Of a DNA stretch of 8,365 bases, positions 1-5,024 are shown one piece after another (positions within the stretch are counted from its first letter, which is position 1; each line of letters starts with the position of its first letter). The stretch is from an uncultured Porphyromonas sp. (GTDB lineage Bacteria > Bacteroidota > Bacteroidia > Bacteroidales > Porphyromonadaceae). The notes under the pieces were generated by a model that was not told the origin of the DNA, did not search any database, and saw nothing but the letters and a program-made list of their open reading frames with translations. The stretch spans positions 1 to 8,365 of the forward strand of contig CABQOJ010000047.1 in the NCBI GenBank assembly GCA_902465775.1. Direction: 5' to 3'. A program made the position numbers and the translations under genes.

Positions 1-2
1 TC

Positions 3-62
3 CTAGAGGTGGTCAGACGGCACGCCGACTGGGTCAAGCAGCAGGGAGACCCTGAAACTTAG
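3..62 (+). CDS. C-terminal end of an unidentified protein (partial)
   Basis: An open frame enters from the left edge and ends at TAG (60-62). It encodes 19 residues, beginning LEVVRRHADW and ending GDPET. Codon choice (GTG, GTC, CGG, CAC, GCC, GAC) resembles the GC-richer pnt and pck genes, and the other two forward frames close at positions 4 and 52. It converges on pntB, and a hairpin that could terminate both directions lies 60 bases downstream, which is the expected layout for two convergent genes. The fragment is too short to assign a family; it could also be chance open frame. Confidence 0.5.
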   Translation, partial: LEVVRRHADWVKQQGDPET

Positions 63-123
63 TGCGCCTGCCTCCGCTTTAATCAGCAATCTTCACTTTT
101 TCAAAAACAGCGTTAGTTAAAAC

Positions 124-157
124 AAGAGACTGCTACTCCTAGGAGCGGCAGTCTCTT
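124..157. terminator. Bidirectional intrinsic terminator between convergent genes
   Basis: Ten-base arms AAGAGACTGC (124-133) and GCAGTCTCTT (148-157) pair perfectly, and the interior can continue with CTCC/GGAG. On the minus strand, leaving pntB, the stem is followed by GTTTTAAC. On the plus strand it is followed by the pyrimidine-rich CTTCTTATT. It lies about 85 bases past the pntB stop and 60 bases past the plus-strand partial gene, so it probably ends both transcripts. Confidence 0.7.
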
Positions 158-207
158 CTTCTTATTACTGGCGAAAGGCTGAGAGCCTTTGCCGCTGTAT
201 GGTTGCT

Positions 208-255
208 AACTAGAGCGTGTCGACTTTTGCAACAGTCTCAACTAGAGCGTGTCGA
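208..255. repeat. 16-bp direct repeat duplicating the pntB 3' end
   Basis: AACTAGAGCGTGTCGA occurs at 208-223 and again at 240-255. The second copy covers the last codons and TAG stop of pntB; the first lies just downstream of the gene. The repeat period is 32 bases, not a multiple of three, so the downstream copy is not a continuation of the reading frame. It looks like a scar of slippage or of the rearrangements that multiplied the pntB 3' region. Confidence 0.7.
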
Positions 256-751
256 TCAGGTCGCTGAGCGTCTTCTTGGCATCGCCAATGAGTAGCGTCA
301 CGCCTTCGCTACGGCTGTAGAGCGGGTTCTCGACACCAGCGTAACCAGGCTTGAGGTCGTAGTTACAGATGATCACCTGCTTGGCTTGATCTACGTTGAG
401 GACCGGCATACCGTAGATAGGCGTTCCCTCGGCATTACGTGCAGCGGGGTTGAGCACGTCGTTAGCACCGATGACGATGACTGCGTCGGTATTGGCAAAC
501 TGATCGTTGATCGCATCCATCTCGTAGAGACTATCGTAGTCCACATTAGCCTCAGCGAGGAGTACGTTCATGTGTCCTGGCATACGACCAGCCACAGGGT
601 GGATCGCGTACTTGACATCGGCACCGCTTCGAGCGAGCTTGTCGGCTAGTTGCTTGACCTCTTGCTGCGCTTGCGCTAGTGCCATACCGTAGCCTGGCAC
701 GATGATGACGCTCTTAGCGTTGTGCAGTACCTCCGTAGCGGATTGGAGTGG
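242..751 (-). repeat. PntB domain III, copy 3 (C-terminal)
   Basis: Encodes residues 689-857 and the stop, offset 192 codons from copy 2. It is the most divergent copy: HNAKS for RGAKR, MDAIND for MEAIND, CNYD for CNFD, and GVTLLIGDAKKT for GVALCLGDAKAT. Its ending matches the usual family C-terminus, where the protein stops soon after the GDAK helix. It is therefore the likeliest descendant of the original single domain III. Confidence 0.94.
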
Positions 752-2815
752 CGTTGCGCTGCTGGTAGCTGCAGAAGCAGACGAAGCCGCAGAAGCTGCG
801 GGGGTACTCTCCGCATGATCCAAACGATCCATCAAGTTGGAGAGCGTTGCCTTAGCATCGCCTAGGCAGAGCGCTACGCCCTCGCCACGGCTGTAGAGCG
901 GGTTCTCGACACCCGCATAGCCAGGCTTGAGATCGAAGTTGCAGATGATTACCTGCTTCGCCTGATCTACGTTGAGGACTGGCATACCATAGATAGGCGT
1001 CCCCTCGGCATTGCGAGCGGCGGGGTTGAGTACGTCGTTAGCACCGATGACGATGACCGCGTCGGTATTGGCAAACTGATCGTTGATCGCCTCCATCTCG
1101 TAGAGACTATCGTAGTCCACATTAGCCTCAGCGAGGAGTACGTTCATGTGTCCCGGCATACGACCAGCCACAGGGTGGATCGCATACTTAACATCAGCGC
1201 CGCCCTTAGCGAGCTTATCGGCCAACTGCTTGACCTCCTGCTGTGCTTGCGCAAGTGCCATACCGTATCCCGGCACGATGATGACGCGCTTAGCTCCACG
1301 GAGCATGCTGGCAGCCTGTGAGATAGGATCGCTAGCGGAACTGCTACTTGCGGGCTGTGCGGTCGCTGCCGAGCTATCTAAACCAGAGAGAATCTGATCG
1401 ATCGTTGCCTTAGCATCGCCTAGGCAGAGCGCTACGCCCTCGCCACGGCTGTAGAGCGGGTTCTCGACACCCGCATAGCCAGGCTTGAGATCGAAGTTGC
1501 AGATGATTACCTGCTTCGCCTGATCTACGTTGAGGACTGGCATACCATAGATAGGCGTCCCCTCGGCATTGCGAGCGGCGGGGTTGAGTACGTCGTTAGC
1601 ACCGATGACGATGACCGCGTCGGTATTGGCAAACTGATCGTTGATCGCCTCCATCTCGTAGAGACTATCGTAGTCCACATTAGCCTCGGCAAGGAGCACG
1701 TTCATGTGACCAGGCATACGACCAGCCACTGGGTGGATGGCGTACTTAACATCAGCACCGCTTCGAGCGAGCTTATCGGCCAGCTGCTTGACCTCCTGCT
1801 GTGCTTGCGCTAGTGCCATACCGTAGCCTGGCACAATGATGACGCGCTTAGCTCCACGGAGCATCGCAACAGCCTGATCGATAGGAGAGCTCTCCTGCTT
1901 AGGCTGAGTCGCAATGGGAGTTTTGGGGGCTGGAGCGTCAGGCTTGGCGGGAGCCGTTGCCTTAGCAGGAGCTTTTGCCTTGCCGTGAGGGATGAGGATG
2001 TTGATGAGCGAGCGGTTCATCGCACGGCACATGATCTGCGTGAGAAGGAGTCCCGAAGCACCAACGACACCACCGACAGCGACGAGGAAGATGTCGCCAA
2101 TGGCCATACCGGCGATAGCCCCAGCCACACCGCTCAGAGAGTTGAGCAAGCTGATGGTGATAGGCATGTCAGCACCGCCCACACGTATGGAGAAGTAAAG
2201 CCCGAAGAGCGCACTGAAGAGCATCGTGCCGATCATGGCGTAGATGAGAGCCGAGGGAACAACGTAGTTGAGCGTGCCGATAAGTAGGAAGAAGACGGCG
2301 ACAACGAGCGTGAGTGAGGTCGCTACATTGTGAAAAGGCCATACGACTGACTTCTGTGGCAGGACTCTGTGGAGCTTGCCCGCTGCGACGAGACTCCCGA
2401 CGAGCGTGAGCATACCGATGATGATAGCGAGGAAAGCGGTGACCAGCGTGAAGTAGACATTGCTCTCTGTAAGCTGGAAGAGTGTCAAAGCACCGACGAG
2501 TGCCGAGGCACCACCGCCGATACCGTTGAGCAGAGCCACCATCTGCGGCATCTGTATCATCTTGACTCGTGTGTAGAGTAGGACGCCGATGATACCACCG
2601 ATGAGGATGCCTGCGATGAGCCAGGGGAAGGTGACGACCTGTAGCTTGAGTAGCGTGACGATGACGCCTAGCCCCATGGCGGTAGCACTGAGGGCGTTGC
2701 CACGAGCAGCGGTTTTGACCTTGCTCATCATAGCGATGCCTACGAGCACGAGGATGCTGAGGACCGCGCAGATGACGTAGTATACGGGATTAGAGATCTC
2801 TATGAGTGTATTCAT
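242..2815 (-). CDS. pntB: NAD(P) transhydrogenase subunit beta with three tandem domain III copies
   Basis: This is the beta subunit of the inner-membrane proton-translocating transhydrogenase, which uses proton motive force to drive hydride transfer from NADH to NADP+. Residues 1-275 are the membrane domain II: eight or nine hydrophobic helices with family motifs MPQMVALLN (89-97), GGADMP (213-218), SLLNSLSG around N225 and IMCRAMNRS (261-269). An Ala/Pro/Lys linker (277-310) follows. Three copies of the NADP(H)-binding domain III then start near 311, 497 and 689. Each carries VPGYGMALAQAQ, HPVAGRMPGHMNVLLAEA, IGANDVLNPAA and GYAGVENPLYS. Spacers 481-496 and 667-688 are Ala/Ser-rich. The family is usually about 460 residues with one domain III, so 857 residues is highly unusual. 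The ATG start overlaps the pntAB stop as ATGA, implying translational coupling. The Lys-Arg-Ser that binds the NADP 2'-phosphate in E. coli aligns with Asn-Phe/Tyr-Asp in all copies. Identity is certain; cofactor preference is open. Confidence 0.96.
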   Translation of the reverse strand: MNTLIEISNPVYYVICAVLSILVLVGIAMMSKVKTAARGNALSATAMGLGVIVTLLKLQVVTFPWLIAGILIGGIIGVLLYTRVKMIQMPQMVALLNGIGGGASALVGALTLFQLTESNVYFTLVTAFLAIIIGMLTLVGSLVAAGKLHRVLPQKSVVWPFHNVATSLTLVVAVFFLLIGTLNYVVPSALIYAMIGTMLFSALFGLYFSIRVGGADMPITISLLNSLSGVAGAIAGMAIGDIFLVAVGGVVGASGLLLTQIMCRAMNRSLINILIPHGKAKAPAKATAPAKPDAPAPKTPIATQPKQESSPIDQAVAMLRGAKRVIIVPGYGMALAQAQQEVKQLADKLARSGADVKYAIHPVAGRMPGHMNVLLAEANVDYDSLYEMEAINDQFANTDAVIVIGANDVLNPAARNAEGTPIYGMPVLNVDQAKQVIICNFDLKPGYAGVENPLYSRGEGVALCLGDAKATIDQILSGLDSSAATAQPASSSSASDPISQAASMLRGAKRVIIVPGYGMALAQAQQEVKQLADKLAKGGADVKYAIHPVAGRMPGHMNVLLAEANVDYDSLYEMEAINDQFANTDAVIVIGANDVLNPAARNAEGTPIYGMPVLNVDQAKQVIICNFDLKPGYAGVENPLYSRGEGVALCLGDAKATLSNLMDRLDHAESTPAASAASSASAATSSATPLQSATEVLHNAKSVIIVPGYGMALAQAQQEVKQLADKLARSGADVKYAIHPVAGRMPGHMNVLLAEANVDYDSLYEMDAINDQFANTDAVIVIGANDVLNPAARNAEGTPIYGMPVLNVDQAKQVIICNYDLKPGYAGVENPLYSRSEGVTLLIGDAKKTLSDLIDTL
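818..1327 (-). repeat. PntB domain III, copy 2 (middle)
   Basis: Encodes residues 497-666, offset 186 codons from copy 1. Its C-terminal half (bases 845-1129) is base-for-base identical to copy 1. Just beyond that boundary it resembles copy 3 instead: bases 1092-1183 differ from 516-607 at a single position. The copy is therefore a mosaic, as expected from gene conversion between tandem repeats. Confidence 0.95.
1376..1885 (-). repeat. PntB domain III, copy 1 (membrane-proximal)
   Basis: Encodes residues 311-480 of PntB. The Rossmann-type GYGMALAQ lies at 330-337, HPVAGRMPGHMN at 361-372 and GANDVLNPAA at 405-414. Bases 1403-1687 are identical to 845-1129 of copy 2, without one synonymous change. 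Over the core from VIIVPGYGM to GDAKAT the two proteins differ only at RSG versus KGG, by eye. Confidence 0.95.
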
Positions 2816-3120
2816 GCCTTGCCTCCTTTCTTGTTTTTGGTAAACATACGGAGCATGCGGTTGGTCACGCCAAAGCCCCCGACGACATTAATCGTGGCTA
2901 GGATGACGGCTATAACCCCAAATATTTGCTGGAAGAGACTACCGTCTGGAGCTATGATAGCAGTGGCAGTAGCTGCGAGCGCTCCCGTGATGGTGACGCC
3001 ACTCAGGGCGTTCATCCCCGACATGAGGGGGGTGTGCAACAAGCTAGGCACATTGCTGATGAGCTTGTAGCCGACGAAGGTCGCCACAAGGAAGATGGCG
3101 ACGAGGATCAGTGGGTTCAT
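2812..3120 (-). CDS. pntAB: NAD(P) transhydrogenase alpha subunit part 2 (membrane)
   Basis: This small integral membrane subunit supplies the alpha-side helices of domain II in the split, three-gene transhydrogenase (Rhodospirillum rubrum and Thermus type). The 102 residues show three hydrophobic helices near 3-22, 38-58 and 64-86, and end in the basic tail KNKKGGKA, suited to the cytoplasmic side. The family signature VPSLLHTPLMSGMNALSG spans residues 24-41, and NVVGGFGVTNRMLRMF lies in the last helix and its exit. Length is normal for the family. Its TGA stop overlaps the pntB ATG as ATGA, so the two membrane subunits are probably made in step. A 146-base spacer with repeats and a hairpin separates it from pntAA. 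No clear Shine-Dalgarno precedes the ATG, as is common in Bacteroidota. Ser40 occupies the place of the His42 discussed for Thermus. Confidence 0.95.
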   Translation of the reverse strand: MNPLILVAIFLVATFVGYKLISNVPSLLHTPLMSGMNALSGVTITGALAATATAIIAPDGSLFQQIFGVIAVILATINVVGGFGVTNRMLRMFTKNKKGGKA

Positions 3121-3123
3121 TGA

Positions 3124-3187
3124 GAGATTAGAGATTAGAAATTAGAGATGAGAGGTTAGAGATTTAGAAATTAGAGGTTAGAAGTCA
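3124..3187. repeat. Degenerate 7-bp tandem repeat in the pntAA-pntAB spacer
   Basis: Nine consecutive units fit GARRTTA: GAGATTA, GAGATTA, GAAATTA, GAGATGA, GAGGTTA, GAGATTTA (one base longer), GAAATTA, GAGGTTA, GAAGTCA. They begin three bases upstream of the pntAB start codon and run into the left arm of the adjacent hairpin. On the transcript they read as a pyrimidine-rich TCTAAT-type leader. No reading frame uses them. Confidence 0.85.
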
Positions 3188-3232
3188 GAGTATGACCCAT
3201 TAGAATCATATCCTCTGACGTCTAACCTCTAA
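3171..3232. other. Long inverted repeat / hairpin between pntAA and pntAB
   Basis: Arms 3173-3190 (AGAGGTTAGAAGTCAGAG) and 3213-3230 (CTCTGACGTCTAACCTCT) pair over 18 positions with one mismatch, and two more pairs extend the base. Beyond a 2-base bulge, TATGA (3191-3195) pairs with TCATA (3206-3210), leaving a 10-base loop. No T-run follows in the operon direction, so it is not a standard terminator. It may protect or process the mRNA, tune pntAB-pntB relative to pntAA, or be the remnant of a small mobile repeat. Confidence 0.75.
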
Positions 3233-3266
3233 CGATAGGGGGGAAGTCAAGTTCCTGTAATCTAGG

Positions 3267-4433
3267 CTACTTCTTGAGTCCCATAGCCTCGAGGGTACCC
3301 TCGTGGATGATCTCCCCAGCCTCCGTCGTGACGACGATAGAAGAGGTGATCTGATCGCTCATGTCGAGGTGCATCTTGCCATCCTTGACGAGGTACTTGA
3401 CGAGGTTGTACATGTTTTGTGAGAACATCCAGGTAGCGCTCTGAGGTAGCATACCAGGGATATTCTTGATACCCTCGATGACTACGTGGTGCTTGACGTC
3501 ACGCTCACCTGGAGTCGTGATAGCGCAGTTACCACCCTGATCGATAGCGATATCGACGATGACAGAGCCAGGCTTCATAGACTTGACCATCTCCTCGGTG
3601 ATGACGACGGGAGCGATCTTGCCTGGTACGAGTGCGCTACAGAAGATGACGTCCATGTCCTTGACATGCTCAGCCAGCACCTGGCGCTCATGCTCTAGTA
3701 GCTCGGGGCTCAGGTGTAGTGCATAGCCACCAGGAGCGACAGCCTTGTCAGCGGGGATGCCTAGATCGATAGGCTTAGCACCTAGACTGGTAGCCTGCTC
3801 AGAAGCTGCAGGACGTATATCAGCTGCGTAGGTGATACAGCCTAGACGACGAGCCGTAGCGAGTGCCTGTAGACCAGCTACACCGACACCGATGACGAGC
3901 ACCTTGGCGGGCTCGATCTTGCCGACAGCGGTAAACATCTGTGGCATGAAGAAGGAGAGGTCGTTGGCAGCCATCAGGATACCCTTGTAGCCCGCGCAAG
4001 TACTCATAGAGGTGAGTGCATCGAGGTTTTGTGCACGAGAGATACGAGGTACACCATCTAGGGTGAGACCTACGACGCCCTGCGCAGCCATCTTGCGTAC
4101 CATATCATGGTTCACAGGAGAGGCTGGGTGGATGAAGGTGATCAGGTACTGCCCCTTGTGCATCATGTCGATCTCATGCTTGCCAAGCTGCTCGTTGAAG
4201 AGTGGCTCCTTGACCTTGATGATGATCTCCGCACGGCGGTAGATCTCCTCAGGTCCTTGTATCAGCTCAGCACCAGCTGCCTGATAGTCCTCGTCGTGGT
4301 ATGCTGCGCCTTCGCCAGCTCCACGCTCAAATAGTACAGTGTGTCCATCAGCGACATACTGCTTGACTGCCTCAGGGCTCGCTGCTACGCGAGCCTCATC
4401 GTGCATAATTTCTTTAGGTACGCCTATTATCAT
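3267..4433 (-). CDS. pntAA: NAD(P) transhydrogenase alpha subunit part 1, NAD(H)-binding domain I
   Basis: This is the soluble cytoplasmic domain I of the transhydrogenase; it binds NAD(H) as a dimer and exchanges hydride with NADP(H) held by PntB domain III. The 388 residues match the length of split-type PntAA proteins. It starts with the family N-terminus MIIGVPKEI. The RQD loop VPRISRAQNLDALTSMS gives R130, Q135 and D138, equivalent to R127, Q132 and D135 in R. rubrum. The nucleotide fold has GVGVAGLQA at 182-190, and D205 of ADIRPAA is the expected adenine-ribose ligand. DIAIDQGGN (294-302) and the C-terminal NIPGMLPQSATWMFSQN helix region (324-340) are also typical. It is the first gene of the operon, followed after 146 bases by pntAB. 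A TAnnTTTG-type promoter lies about 90 bases upstream. No truncation or missing active residue is apparent. Confidence 0.97.
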   Translation of the reverse strand: MIIGVPKEIMHDEARVAASPEAVKQYVADGHTVLFERGAGEGAAYHDEDYQAAGAELIQGPEEIYRRAEIIIKVKEPLFNEQLGKHEIDMMHKGQYLITFIHPASPVNHDMVRKMAAQGVVGLTLDGVPRISRAQNLDALTSMSTCAGYKGILMAANDLSFFMPQMFTAVGKIEPAKVLVIGVGVAGLQALATARRLGCITYAADIRPAASEQATSLGAKPIDLGIPADKAVAPGGYALHLSPELLEHERQVLAEHVKDMDVIFCSALVPGKIAPVVITEEMVKSMKPGSVIVDIAIDQGGNCAITTPGERDVKHHVVIEGIKNIPGMLPQSATWMFSQNMYNLVKYLVKDGKMHLDMSDQITSSIVVTTEAGEIIHEGTLEAMGLKK

Positions 4434-4522
4434 AATTCAAATGTGTAGTGAATGAATAGTCTTCTGCCTAGAATGGATAGCATACGAAAGCTTCAGCGCC
4501 GTCCCTGCACCCATTCACTTCG

Positions 4523-4554
4523 CAAATATACATACTTAACGCCAAAGTCACAAG
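4523..4554 (-). promoter_or_regulatory. Putative promoter of the pnt operon
   Basis: Read on the minus strand, TATATTTG (4530-4523) matches the Bacteroidota -7 consensus TAnnTTTG. CTTG (4554-4551) lies 20 bases upstream, which is the usual spacing for the -33 TTG element. Transcription would begin near 4518, giving a leader of about 85 bases before pntAA. No operator could be identified. Confidence 0.5.
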
Positions 4555-4778
4555 AGCCCCCACTGTACGATGACGAAAAGAGAAAAATGACATAGACATT
4601 GCAAAGGTAATAAGAGAGAGCTTAGAGCCTGAGTCTTGATGCGTTCAACGTCGGTCTGTAATCTTCAAGCGTCTCAGCAAGCCCCAGCTCGGAGCAATTT
4701 AGCAAATTTTCCAAACTTGTAGAACACAAACCCCTGAGTCCAAACGACACAAGCCATCTCCAGCAATGCTTACACTGA

Positions 4779-4807
4779 TTTTGTGTCAAATATATTTGCT
4801 ACCTTTG
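4779..4807 (+). promoter_or_regulatory. Putative plus-strand promoter of a small RNA
   Basis: TACCTTTG (4800-4807) is a perfect TAnnTTTG -7 box, and TTTTG (4779-4783) can serve as the -33 element. The gap is 16 bases, about three short of the usual spacing. A second TATATTTG at 4791-4798 lies inside the 12-base palindrome CAAATATATTTG (4787-4798), which could also fire leftward. The predicted start falls at about 4811-4814, the left edge of the stem-loop. Confidence 0.5.
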
Positions 4808-4811
4808 CAGT

Positions 4812-4893
4812 GAGGATAGCGTTTCCCAAAAGTAAGTCCCGCATTGATATTCCGATGTCTACGGTTTTTTGGAGAACGCTATTCTCTTTTTTT
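4812..4893 (+). ncRNA. Candidate small RNA: long stem-loop ending in a T-run
   Basis: GAGGATAGCGTT (4812-4823) pairs with AACGCTATTCTC (4875-4886) over 12 positions with one G-U. The stem continues past a wobble and one mismatch as CCAAAA (4826-4831) with TTTTGG (4867-4872). The loop of about 33 bases has short internal pairing options (CCG 4839-4841 with CGG 4862-4864; CAT with ATG). Seven T residues (4887-4893) follow the stem directly, so it also serves as an intrinsic terminator. With a TAnnTTTG box just upstream and no downstream plus-strand gene, a stand-alone RNA of about 80 nt fits best. The layout recalls Bacteroidales RNAs bounded by such a promoter and terminator, for example the Bacteroidales-1 motif, but I cannot confirm membership. 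Confidence 0.5.
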
Positions 4894-4897
4894 GCAA

Positions 4898-4937
4898 AAG
4901 CAGAGGTCTCACTCACGGGAGAGTGGGACCTCTGCTT
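4898..4937. terminator. Strong hairpin, probable terminator of the SPFH operon
   Basis: Arms 4898-4914 and 4921-4937 (AAGCAGAGGTCTCACTC and GAGTGGGACCTCTGCTT) pair over 17 positions with a single T-G position, around the loop ACGGGA. It lies about 90 bases past the stop of the minus-strand zinc-ribbon gene. In that direction the stem runs into TTTTGC, a short T tract. On the plus strand no T-run follows, so it does not look like the end of the small RNA. Confidence 0.55.
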
Positions 4938-5024
4938 GCTACATAATAGTTCGCTGTAAAGCCTAGAAGAGGACTTCCTGTTTGCTGTGAAAAGAAGAGA
5001 TGCACAAAACATCTAGGAATAACA

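Larger units (their letters stand above)
4434..5024. other. 591-bp intergenic region upstream of pntAA
   Basis: No convincing protein gene is present. Moving right from pntAA it holds the putative pnt promoter (4523-4554); a stretch, 4555-4778, in which I see only an isolated minus-strand TACCTTTG box; a plus-strand promoter-like segment (4779-4807); a stem-loop with T-run (4812-4893), read as a small RNA; and another strong hairpin (4898-4937). An 80-codon minus-strand frame at 4770-5012 crosses both hairpins and has no protein-like features. Confidence 0.7.

Noticed and set aside
845..1687. The domain III triplication as a pure assembly artefact
   Set aside because: The three copies differ in coding sequence and are separated by linkers unlike one another in length and sequence, which misassembly would not create. 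Exact copy number still deserves long-read confirmation because of the 285-bp identity.
386..2780. Several plus-strand open frames antisense to pntB (for example 386-649, 1146-1397, 1985-2287, 2369-2581)
   Set aside because: They are antisense shadows of GC-richer coding DNA. Their protein sequences have no family features, and the pntB frame is conserved over the same bases.
3171..3232. Intergenic hairpin as an intrinsic terminator after pntAA
   Set aside because: No T-run follows on the minus strand, and pntAB-pntB downstream must be transcribed with pntAA to build the enzyme.
3486..4334. Plus-strand open frames antisense to pntAA
   Set aside because: The minus strand encodes a complete PntAA with all family motifs; the antisense frames are short and show no protein signature.
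4602..4609. TACCTTTG on the minus strand as an alternative pnt promoter
   Set aside because: The -7 box is perfect, but no TTG-like -33 element lies at the right distance (about 4628-4634); the TATATTTG box nearer pntAA has one.
4770..5012. An 80-codon minus-strand open frame starting MFCASLLFTA
   Set aside because: It spans two strong hairpins, a T-run and a promoter-like palindrome, has no recognisable domain, and its 3' end coincides with the plus-strand promoter boxes. The structural RNA reading explains the bases better.
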